Assembly (NCBI GenBank): GCA_003566795.1
Contig: PXBU01000340.1
Location: forward strand, 1-5,186
Direction: 5' to 3'
Origin: Puniceicoccaceae bacterium
GTDB lineage: Bacteria; Verrucomicrobiota; Verrucomicrobiia; Opitutales; Coraliomargaritaceae
Length of the DNA stretch: 5,186 bases
Every line of letters begins with the position of its first letter. Positions within the stretch are counted from its first letter, which is position 1. Under the pieces are notes generated by a model. It was not told the origin of the DNA and made no database searches. It was given only the letters and a program-made list of their open reading frames with translations. Positions 1 to 5,089 of this stretch are shown piece by piece. A program made the position numbers and the translations under genes.

Positions 1-208
1 CCATGCAGAAGTAGCCGGTATAGAAGGCAAATTGCAGCCAGGAGGCCTGCGCGGTTGTAATTATAAACACCTGTTCAAAAACCTTCACCAGAGGATTGGT
101 GAAGTCGTTGGCAAAGCCCCAGAGCGAAAAGCAACAGGTAGTCAGGATAAATGCGGCAAGGTAATGACGGGGGACGACGGGGGGCTTTTCTGAGTGTGAG
201 TGAGACAT
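1..208 (-). CDS. FucP-like MFS sugar/proton symporter, N-terminal part (runs off the left edge)
   Basis: Reading the minus strand from the ATG at 208-206 gives 69 open codons that continue past the edge of the window. The product starts with a short polar, His/Ser-rich cytoplasmic tail (residues 1-14). A hydrophobic first transmembrane segment follows (about 16-33), then the family-like stretches LWGFANDFTNPLVKVF (29-44) and QASWLQFAFYTGYF (54-67). These match the TM1-TM2 region of the L-fucose:H+ symporter (FucP) family of the major facilitator superfamily, which imports sugars across the inner membrane. By a recalled alignment, Asp46 of E. coli FucP, the protonation site, corresponds to Asn38 here, with an Asp at residue 35. 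The gene is divergent from the KGSA dehydrogenase operon and may be co-regulated with it. The substrate cannot be read from this fragment. No Shine-Dalgarno is visible before the ATG. Family assignment is firm; L-fucose specificity is not claimed. Confidence 0.85.
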   Translation of the reverse strand, partial: MSHSHSEKPPVVPRHYLAAFILTTCCFSLWGFANDFTNPLVKVFEQVFIITTAQASWLQFAFYTGYFCM

Positions 209-284
209 GCTTAAATAGGGTTAAGGATAAGACTCGGAATAGGGGATGAAGAAATCAGACTGAGCGAACCATTGGTTTTTTCGG

Positions 285-297
285 GGTTTAGTAAACC
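285..297. promoter_or_regulatory. Candidate operator: 13-bp palindrome GGTTTAGTAAACC
   Basis: GGTTTA and TAAACC are exact reverse complements around a single central G. The element sits 77 bases upstream of the permease ATG and about 150 bases upstream of the dehydrogenase ATG. Symmetry, size and position suit a dimeric repressor or activator such as a LacI- or GntR-type regulator. That family guess is inference, since no regulator gene lies in the window. Confidence 0.4.
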
Positions 298-351
298 AAA
301 AATTTCAGGCTTCGTGTGTTCTCGATAGTATCCATTTCGATAATGCCCAGC

Positions 352-366
352 TGAAGCAACGCTTCA
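352..366. promoter_or_regulatory. Candidate operator or hairpin: 15-bp inverted repeat TGAAGC-AAC-GCTTCA
   Basis: Two perfect 6-base arms flank a 3-base centre, ending 83 bases upstream of the dehydrogenase ATG. This position fits an operator close to the operon promoter. Its sequence is unrelated to the 285-297 palindrome, so if both are used they probably bind different proteins. A chance inverted repeat cannot be excluded. Confidence 0.33.
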
Positions 367-449
367 ATCTGCGGCAAAAGTCACAGACAATCGGGACAAG
401 GTGTATGCTATCTCTTTACTTTTACGGCTAAAGCTGCACAGATACTGCC

Positions 450-2030
450 ATGTCCAAGCTACTAGGAAAATCCATCGTCGGCTTTTCGCGCTCCCAGAGC
501 GACGAGCCATTTACGCAAGCAGTCAATCCGGCAACTAACGAGCCGCTCGAGCCGCAGTATTTTACGGCTGCGGGGGATGAGGTTGCGCGGGCTCTTGATT
601 TGGCGGAGAAAGCCTTCCCTATTTATTCCAGCTTACCTGCCGCCAAGCGGGTGGAGTTTTTGCGTCGTATCGCTGAGCTGATCGAGCAGGCGGGTGACGC
701 CATCGCCGAGCGAGGTGTGCAGGAGACTGGCTTGCCGGAGGCGCGCATGCGCGGCGAGACCGGGCGCACCACCGGGCAGTTGCGGCTGTTTGCTGCTCTG
801 ATCGAGGAGGGCTCGTGGGTGGATGCCCGGGTTGAGATCGCCCAGCCCGACCGTCAGCCCCTGCCCAAGCCGGATCTGCGCTCGATGAAGCGTCCGCTGG
901 GGCCGGTGGTGGTCTTCTGCGCCAGTAACTTCCCGCTCGCATTCTCGGTGGCCGGTGGGGATACCGCCTCGGCGCTGGCTGCCGGGTGCCCCGTCCTGGT
1001 CAAGGCCCACCATTCACATCCGGGTGTGGCCGAGATCGTGGGCAACTGCGTCGAGCAGGCCGCCCGCGATACTGGCATGCCGGAGGGCGTCTTTTCGCTG
1101 CTCTACGGTGGGGGCCGCAGCGTCGGCGTCGCCATGGTTGAAGCACCGGCGGTGCAGGCCGTGGGCTTTACCGGTTCCCGCTCGGGTGGCACCGCTTTGA
1201 TGCAAGCAGCGGCGGGGCGTAAGCAGCCGATCCCGGTCTATGCCGAGATGAGCGCGGTCAATCCTGTTGTTTTGCTGCCTGAAGCACTGACAGAGCGGGG
1301 CGAAGCAATTGCCGAGGGCATGCTCACCTCCCTGACCATGGGGGTCGGGCAGTTCTGCACCAATCCGGGGCTGATCTTTATGCCGGACTCAGCCGCTCCC
1401 GCCTTTAAGGAAAAATTGTCCAGCTTGGTCGCTGAGGCTGGTTGTGGGGTGATGCTCAACGCCGGGATAGCCAAGGCCTTCCGCGAATCCACGGCCGCGA
1501 TTGAAAAGATCCCCGGCGTTAAAAAACTCGCCGCCGCCGACGATGCCGGCGGCAACTGCGCTTCGCCAGCGGTTTTTTCCGTCTCGGTCGAAACCTTCCT
1601 GAGTACGCCGGATCTACAGGCCGAGATGTTTGGCCCTGCCACGCTGATTGTTGAAGGCAGCATGGAGCAGATCGAGCAGGCTATCGCCGGGCTGGAGGGA
1701 CAGCTTGTCGGCACCATCCATGGCACCGAGGCCGAGATCAAGCAATACACCTCACTGGTCAAAACCCTGGAGGGCCGCTCCGGACGTCTGGTCTTTAACG
1801 GTTTCCCCACCGGCGTGGATGTCTGCCACGCCATGGTCCACGGCGGGCCGTATCCGGCGACTTCGGATGGTCGTAGCAGCTCTGTTGGCACCATGGCGAT
1901 TGATCGCTTCTGCCGCCCGGTCGCCTGGCAGGGCTTCCCGGACAGCGAATTGCCGCAAGAGCTGCAGGATGCGAATCCCCTCAGTATTTGGCGGCTGGTC
2001 GATGGCGAGCGCAGTCGCGAGTCGCTTTAA
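450..2030 (+). CDS. 2,5-dioxovalerate (alpha-ketoglutaric semialdehyde) dehydrogenase, NADP-type ALDH
   Basis: This 526-residue cytoplasmic aldehyde dehydrogenase resembles the KGSADH branch of the ALDH superfamily, which oxidises alpha-ketoglutaric semialdehyde to 2-oxoglutarate with NAD(P)+. Catalytic landmarks are all present: Asn160 in CASNFPLAFS (oxyanion hole), Lys185 in PVLVKAHHSHPG (cofactor-binding region), the FTGS turn at 240-243, general base Glu266 in YAEMSAVNPV, nucleophile Cys303 in GQFCTNPG, and MFGP (393-396) in place of the common E-(I/L)-FGP. The KAHHSHPG and GQFCTNPG forms are typical of this branch rather than of ordinary betaine or succinate semialdehyde dehydrogenases. 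Length is normal and no frameshift is seen. The ATG at 450 gives a normal N-terminus, though no Shine-Dalgarno precedes it. It lies 19 bases upstream of a DapA-family gene and is almost certainly co-transcribed with it. The enzyme class is firm; whether the semialdehyde derives from hydroxyproline, a pentose or glucarate is not settled by this gene. Confidence 0.9.
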   Translation: MSKLLGKSIVGFSRSQSDEPFTQAVNPATNEPLEPQYFTAAGDEVARALDLAEKAFPIYSSLPAAKRVEFLRRIAELIEQAGDAIAERGVQETGLPEARMRGETGRTTGQLRLFAALIEEGSWVDARVEIAQPDRQPLPKPDLRSMKRPLGPVVVFCASNFPLAFSVAGGDTASALAAGCPVLVKAHHSHPGVAEIVGNCVEQAARDTGMPEGVFSLLYGGGRSVGVAMVEAPAVQAVGFTGSRSGGTALMQAAAGRKQPIPVYAEMSAVNPVVLLPEALTERGEAIAEGMLTSLTMGVGQFCTNPGLIFMPDSAAPAFKEKLSSLVAEAGCGVMLNAGIAKAFRESTAAIEKIPGVKKLAAADDAGGNCASPAVFSVSVETFLSTPDLQAEMFGPATLIVEGSMEQIEQAIAGLEGQLVGTIHGTEAEIKQYTSLVKTLEGRSGRLVFNGFPTGVDVCHAMVHGGPYPATSDGRSSSVGTMAIDRFCRPVAWQGFPDSELPQELQDANPLSIWRLVDGERSRESL

Positions 2031-2049
2031 CTAACATACGAAAACTATA

Positions 2050-3000
2050 ATGTCCAAAAACGAAACTCCTACTTTTCGCGGCACCATGCCCGCGCTCATG
2101 ACGCCCTGTAATCAGGATGGCGAAATTAATTACGACGCACTGGTCGAGACGGGCTTGTCCCTGATCGAGTCGGGCATGTCGGCCGTGGTTTATTGCGGCT
2201 CCATGGGCGAATGGCCGCTGCTGACAGATGAGCAGCGCCAAAAAGGTGTCCGCAAACTGACCGAGGCAGGTGTGCCGGTCGTGGTGGGGACGGGTGCGGT
2301 CAGTACTGCCGCCGCCGCTGCCCATGCCGCCCATGCCAAGGAATGTGGCGCGGTGGGTCTGATGATCATTCCGCGCCTGCTCTCACGTGGCTCTTCGGTA
2401 GCGGCTCAGCGCGAGCACTTTGCTGCCGTGCTTGAAGCGGGTTCCGGGCTGGACTCTGTTATCTACAACAGCCCTCACTACGGCTACGAGACCAAAGCCG
2501 ATCTGTTCTTTGCGCTGCGCGAAAAGTATACGAACCTAATCGGCTTCAAAGAGTTCGGTGGTGCCGCTGCTCTGTCCTATGCGGCCGAGTACATCACCTC
2601 GGGTGATCCTACGCTGACCCTCGCGGTGGGCGTGGATACTCAGGTATTCCACGGGTTTGTGCGCTGTGGCGCGCAGTGCGCCATCACTGGTGTGGGCAAC
2701 GCGTTGCCACGTGAAGTGCTGCGCTTCGGTGAGCTTTGCCGTCGAGCCGCCGCCGGCGATGCCCAGGCCCGCGTCTATGCGCAGGAATTGGAAGAGGCCA
2801 TACGTGTGCTCGCTCTCTACGACGAAGGGGCGGATCTGGTGCTGTATTACAAGACCTTGATGGTGTTGGAAGGCCACAGTGCCTATCAGCATAATATCAA
2901 TGCATTCGATCAGCTCTCGCCGAGCCAGAAGGGCTTTGTCGAAGACCAATGGAAACTCTTCCGTAACTGGTGGGCGAGCTGGCCCGGCGCGCAGGATTAG
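2050..3000 (+). CDS. DapA/NAL-family enzyme producing KGSA (likely pyrroline-4-hydroxy-2-carboxylate deaminase, or a keto-deoxy sugar-acid dehydratase)
   Basis: A 316-residue class I aldolase-type TIM barrel of the dihydrodipicolinate synthase / N-acetylneuraminate lyase family. The carboxylate-binding loop is GSMGEWPLL (50-58), replacing the GTTGE of true DapA. The catalytic Tyr139 lies in VIYNSPHYG and the Schiff-base Lys167 in LIGFKEFGG. The active site is thus complete, but the loop argues against lysine biosynthesis. From memory, the GSMG(D/E)WPLLTDEQR and GFKEFGG pattern and the C-terminal stretch with EGADLVLYYK are those of DapA-family proteins in hydroxyproline operons. Those enzymes deaminate pyrroline-4-hydroxy-2-carboxylate to KGSA, the substrate of the dehydrogenase encoded just upstream. 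L-2-keto-3-deoxyarabonate and 5-keto-4-deoxyglucarate dehydratases are related enzymes that make the same product and remain alternatives. The start at 2050 follows an A/T-rich spacer without a clear Shine-Dalgarno. Family is certain; exact substrate is inferred. Confidence 0.85.
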   Translation: MSKNETPTFRGTMPALMTPCNQDGEINYDALVETGLSLIESGMSAVVYCGSMGEWPLLTDEQRQKGVRKLTEAGVPVVVGTGAVSTAAAAAHAAHAKECGAVGLMIIPRLLSRGSSVAAQREHFAAVLEAGSGLDSVIYNSPHYGYETKADLFFALREKYTNLIGFKEFGGAAALSYAAEYITSGDPTLTLAVGVDTQVFHGFVRCGAQCAITGVGNALPREVLRFGELCRRAAAGDAQARVYAQELEEAIRVLALYDEGADLVLYYKTLMVLEGHSAYQHNINAFDQLSPSQKGFVEDQWKLFRNWWASWPGAQD

Positions 3001-3028
3001 TGCACGCAACTCGTTTTATCGGAAGGGC

Positions 3029-3085
3029 CTGCACTAAATTGAAGCCTGGCTGAAGGGCTGGCTGCAACTGAATCTGCACTGAATT
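3029..3085 (+). repeat. Short direct repeat CTGCACTRAATT in the convergent spacer
   Basis: CTGCACTAAATT (3029-3040) and CTGCACTGAATT (3074-3085) differ at one base in twelve and lie 45 bases apart. The second copy overlaps the left arm of the hairpin at 3075-3101. The repeat may be what remains of a local duplication, or an element spread elsewhere in the genome. I saw no third full copy in this window. Confidence 0.45.
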
Positions 3086-3101
3086 CGTGCCATTCAGTGC
3101 A
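3075..3101. terminator. 10-bp perfect hairpin between convergent genes (possible bidirectional terminator)
   Basis: TGCACTGAAT (3075-3084) pairs exactly with ATTCAGTGCA (3092-3101) around a 7-base loop TCGTGCC. It lies 74 bases after the stop of the DapA-family gene and 46 bases beyond the stop of the convergent ThuA-like gene, the expected place for a shared terminator. Neither strand has a T-run after the stem, so it is not a classical intrinsic terminator. It could instead be an RNA-stabilising stem or a palindromic repeat element. Confidence 0.45.
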
Positions 3102-3147
3102 TGATTCGACTGCCCGGACCCCGGTGGTGGAACGGAGGGCTGGCCGA

Positions 3148-4119
3148 CTACTCGATCACGCGGGCCTCGGCCGGCTCGAAGTCGAAGTTGTGGTCGCCGG
3201 GGAGCGACACGTGCCGCATCACGCGTGCTTCGTCGAGGTTTTCGTTGAGGTCCTCCTCGGTGAGCGGTTCCGATTGGACCCCTCCCTCGGGGACGTCGAG
3301 TCCTGCGACCCAGACGATGGCGTTGAGCACCACGCGGCGGTAATCCTCAATGGCCCAGTTATAATGCCAGTGCCCTCCCGTGAAGCCGACGCCGCGGCCG
3401 CCGTCACTGCGCTCGACGCCCCACATCAAAGTCTGCGGGGTGCCGAGTGCATCCTGGGCGTTCTTGTGCCAGGCGTTGTAGAGGCGGATGAGCTCGTATT
3501 CCGGGGTTGCAGTGAGCAGGTCGGTGTGCGCGGGCGGTTCGGCAAAGCGGATGTTGAAATACCACTCGTCGTGGACTTTCACTGGGGCCACCCCCCTGCC
3601 TATGGGGTGGCTGGTGTTGGGTTCGGTGTCGGCGGTCCAGTGCGGGTTGACGGAGTAGTCGTCTTCGTAAAAGCCGCCAGTCCAGCGCATCAGGCGCTCG
3701 CCCCTCTCGTCGGGGCGGACGTGGACGGCGAAGTGCATCAGCATGAGGCCGACGCCTTCTTCCATGAGTCCTTCGAGGAAATCCCAATGCGCGTCGGCGG
3801 GGTGACGGCCGAGACCGTCGGAATAGATGACAATGGCATCGACACCGTCGAACACCTCCAGCTCTTCCGGCCAGCCGTCGTGCACCACCTCGACCTCGAC
3901 CGGCAGGCCGGACTGTTCGTTCAAGGCGCGGGCCAGCAGGATTGCACCGGCATTGAACTCGTGCTCACCACTGCCGTGGCTTCTCTCGCCGGCGATCAAG
4001 ACGATTTTCTTCGCTTCGGTCGGCGCGTCCGCAACGGCCCGGCTGTTGGAAAGACAGCCCACGCCAAGGAGGACGAGGCTAGAGAGGATGAGGGCGAGTA
4101 GGGCAGGTATCGGGCGCAT
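3148..4119 (-). CDS. ThuA-like domain protein with lipoprotein-type signal peptide
   Basis: This 323-residue protein has an N-terminal export signal: a short basic start (MRP), a hydrophobic core (about 5-18) and LLGVGC ending at Cys22. That is a near-lipobox, with Gly where Leu/Val/Ile is usual at -3, so lipidation is likely but not certain. The mature part (about 38-275) is a ThuA-like, glutamine-amidotransferase-like fold. Visible landmarks are LIAGERSHGSGEHEF (41-55), the IYSDGLGRHP strand-turn (98-107), MLMHFAVHV (126-134), GGFYEDDYSVNPHW (148-161) and GHWHYNW (249-255). No clear amidotransferase catalytic cysteine is evident. An acidic tail (about 274-323) containing VPEGGVQSEPLTEEDL is of a type I recall after ThuA domains in Planctomycetes and Verrucomicrobia. 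Such proteins are thought to act on carbohydrates in the periplasm, but the reaction is unknown. It is transcribed alone, convergent with the KGSA operon. A long open frame on the opposite strand is a composition artefact. Confidence 0.87.
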   Translation of the reverse strand: MRPIPALLALILSSLVLLGVGCLSNSRAVADAPTEAKKIVLIAGERSHGSGEHEFNAGAILLARALNEQSGLPVEVEVVHDGWPEELEVFDGVDAIVIYSDGLGRHPADAHWDFLEGLMEEGVGLMLMHFAVHVRPDERGERLMRWTGGFYEDDYSVNPHWTADTEPNTSHPIGRGVAPVKVHDEWYFNIRFAEPPAHTDLLTATPEYELIRLYNAWHKNAQDALGTPQTLMWGVERSDGGRGVGFTGGHWHYNWAIEDYRRVVLNAIVWVAGLDVPEGGVQSEPLTEEDLNENLDEARVMRHVSLPGDHNFDFEPAEARVIE

Positions 4120-4227
4120 GAGAATGGGTCGGGTTGGAATGTTATCAGTCGTATCTAAGGCGAATTTCCCATAATGCAGGAGACGAGTGATGTTTCAAGT
4201 AAACTCCATGGATTTACGTGGATTGTG

Positions 4228-4246
4228 GTGCGATCACACATCGCAC
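4228..4246. repeat. Inverted repeat at the break point of the DUF3095 remnant
   Basis: GTGCGAT (4228-4234) and ATCGCAC (4240-4246) are perfect 7-base arms around CACAC. The octamer GCGATCAC also occurs twice as a direct repeat, at 4230-4237 and 4250-4257. The cluster lies just beyond the last recognisable DUF3095 codon, at about 4258. It may be a scar of the deletion that removed the rest of the gene, or a transcription-stopping stem. Confidence 0.5.
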
Positions 4247-4401
4247 ACCGCGATCACCTCGATGGCTTGGGTAGATCCGCTAATGTCGGCAATGATAACC
4301 GACCAGTCATCCGGCAGTTCCTGATAGTAGGCATCTTGCGCCAGATGCGTAAACTTGTTTAGAGGCTGCAGTTGTTGGTAAAAGTTGTCTGATAGTCCCA
4401 T
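4234..4401 (-). pseudogene. Truncated 5' end of a DUF3095-family gene
   Basis: The minus strand from the ATG at 4401-4399 reads 55 codons to a TGA at 4236-4234. Residues 1-48 look like the start of DUF3095 proteins: DNFYQQLQPLNKFTHL (5-20), YYQELPDDWSVIIADISGST (25-44) and QAIE (45-48). The DISGST stretch resembles the metal-binding aspartate region of class III nucleotide cyclases, which fits a cyclase-like view of the family, though its biochemical role is unproven. Family members are several hundred residues long. Here similarity stops at about residue 48 and seven unrelated codons lead to the stop. No continuation of the family motif (normally an AGRYK-like stretch) appears in any minus-strand frame down to 4120. 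It is therefore a deletion remnant rather than a simple frameshift. It is divergent from yjbQ and upstream of the ThuA-like gene on the same strand. A short functional peptide is possible but less likely. Confidence 0.7.
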
Positions 4402-4570
4402 TCTGTGAGGGTTTTTGCTGTCTGAGATCCTCTCAAGTGTATCATCTGTTTATAAACTGGCACAATTATGCTTAGCGTCCAAGATGCTGGAGTCAAATGT
4501 TCAACTTTCTCCCAAATTCAGGTGCCGCATGCGCTGGAGCGGGTTCACCTGCGAAATGCTACATTTACAG
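4402..4570. other. Divergent spacer between the DUF3095 remnant and yjbQ
   Basis: These 169 bases must hold the yjbQ promoter and the old promoter of the broken gene. I see a perfect inverted repeat TGAGATCCTCTCA at 4423-4435 (5-base arms, TCC centre) and a 10-base palindrome GTTTATAAAC at 4448-4457. A larger stem lies at 4519-4551. TATGCT at 4467-4472 could be a -10 on the plus strand, but no acceptable -35 accompanies it. An open frame in register with yjbQ extends back to a TTG at 4415, but its residues do not look like any part of the family and I treat it as non-coding. Confidence 0.5.
4519..4551 (+). promoter_or_regulatory. Stem-loop in the yjbQ leader
   Basis: CAGGTG (4519-4524) pairs with CACCTG (4546-4551), and CCGC (4525-4528) pairs with GCGG (4539-4542). 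This leaves a 10-base loop and a 3-base bulge (4543-4545). The stem has ten pairs and ends 19 bases before the yjbQ start. It could modulate translation or transcript stability. No T-run follows, so it is not an intrinsic terminator, and it does not match a riboswitch consensus that I know. Confidence 0.35.
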
Positions 4571-4990
4571 ATGCCAATTTTTACCAAAGACATTCAATTG
4601 ACTGCCCCCGGCAAATCGACGGCCGAATTTACGAATGAAATTGCCGCAGGGCTGCGCGAGTCCGGTTTGCAGCAGGGCGCGGTCACCGTATTTTGCTGTC
4701 ATACCAGCTGCAGCTTGGTGATCATGGAGAATGCTGACCCGTCAGCCCGCCGCGATCTGGAAGGATTCATCGACCGGCTCGTGCCGGAGGATGACCCGCA
4801 CTTTACTCACACTTACGAGGGCCCGGATGACATGCCCAGTCACATCAAAATGGCCCTCACCCGCACCACCGAGGTGATTCCCTTCGTCAACGGCCGACTC
4901 TGCCTCGGCACGTGGCAAGGGGTTTTTCTCTGGGAGCACCGGGCCCGAAGTCATCGGCGGCGGATTGTCCTGAGTTATCAGGGGGAATGA
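4571..4990 (+). CDS. yjbQ: YjbQ / UPF0047 family protein (secondary thiamine-phosphate synthase-like)
   Basis: The 139-residue product covers the whole UPF0047 fold at its normal length (E. coli YjbQ is about 138 residues). The conserved signature is complete: HTS at 44-46, MENADPSARRDLE (52-64), His77 and His80 before EGPDDMPSHIK (83-93), IPFVNGRLCLGTWQG (103-117) and EHR (122-124) near the C-terminus. Some members show weak thiamine-phosphate synthase activity, hence the common annotation, but the physiological role is unresolved. The start at 4571 is chosen because it puts MPIFTKDIQL at the family's usual N-terminus. An in-frame ATG at 4556 would add only five residues and is possible, while the open frame further upstream is not family-like. 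No Shine-Dalgarno precedes either ATG. The gene is divergent from the DUF3095 remnant, and no thiamine gene is in view. Confidence 0.92.
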   Translation: MPIFTKDIQLTAPGKSTAEFTNEIAAGLRESGLQQGAVTVFCCHTSCSLVIMENADPSARRDLEGFIDRLVPEDDPHFTHTYEGPDDMPSHIKMALTRTTEVIPFVNGRLCLGTWQGVFLWEHRARSHRRRIVLSYQGE

Positions 4991-5049
4991 ATTGCGGTGG
5001 GTTGGGCATGAACATACCGCCGACTCGGGAGCCTACCCGACAAGGAACC

Positions 5050-5078
5050 TTGCTTTCCGCAGTTGGACTCATTATAGT
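5050..5078 (+). promoter_or_regulatory. Candidate sigma-70 promoter for the gene at 5090
   Basis: TTGCTT (5050-5055) and TATAGT (5073-5078) are separated by a 17-base spacer. The -10 box matches TATAAT at five of six positions and the -35 matches TTGACA at three. Transcription would begin a few bases before the ATG at 5090, giving a very short or leaderless transcript, in line with the missing Shine-Dalgarno. This is a by-eye match only. Confidence 0.33.
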
Positions 5079-5089
5079 TTTAAGCAATA

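Larger units (their letters stand above)
209..449. other. Divergent intergenic region between the permease and the dehydrogenase operon
   Basis: No ORF worth calling lies in these 241 bases. The stretch is visibly richer in A+T than the flanking genes and must carry both divergent promoters. I found no pair of -35/-10 boxes good enough to call on either strand. TATGCT at about 406-411 could be a -10 for the dehydrogenase, but it lacks a matching -35. Two perfect short inverted repeats (285-297 and 352-366) are the best regulatory candidates and are listed separately. Confidence 0.6.

Noticed and set aside
1238..1894. Minus-strand open frame of 218 codons inside the KGSA dehydrogenase gene
   Set aside because: It overlaps an intact enzyme gene with all catalytic residues, and its translation has no recognisable domain.
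2050..3000. True 4-hydroxy-tetrahydrodipicolinate synthase (dapA) for lysine biosynthesis
   Set aside because: The carboxylate loop reads GSMGE rather than GTTGE, the protein is longer than typical DapA, and it is coupled to a KGSA dehydrogenase.
3097..4101. Open frame of 334 codons on the plus strand opposite the ThuA-like gene
   Set aside because: It lies antisense to a protein with clear family motifs and a signal peptide. Its translation is repetitive in Val/Gly/Asp/His and matches no domain, as expected from the codon bias of the real gene.
4157..4198. Promoter for the ThuA-like gene on the minus strand (TTGAAA near 4198-4193 with TTATGG about 18 bases on)
   Set aside because: The -10 match is poor and the region is overlapped by the debris of the DUF3095 deletion, so the evidence is too thin to list as a feature.
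4174..4362. Plus-strand open frame of 62 codons
   Set aside because: It is opposite the DUF3095 remnant, whose minus-strand translation carries the recognisable motif. The plus-strand product resembles nothing.
4402..4500. TPP riboswitch upstream of yjbQ, prompted by CTGAGA at 4422-4427 and the gene's thiamine-phosphate annotation
   Set aside because: The other conserved TPP-riboswitch blocks (the ACCC/GAACCTGAT segment and the GGxTAATxCC-GCG-AGGGA segment) are absent, so the hexamer is most likely coincidence.
4415..4570. N-terminal extension of YjbQ from an upstream TTG
   Set aside because: The extra 52 residues resemble nothing in the family, and the ATG at 4571 gives the normal length. 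The segment also contains a stem-loop typical of a leader.
4991..5040. Terminator after yjbQ formed by TCGGG-AGCCTA-CCCGA (5025-5040)
   Set aside because: It has only five base pairs and no T-run follows. The GCGGT/ACCGC pairing at 4994-5020 has a 17-base loop and is equally weak.
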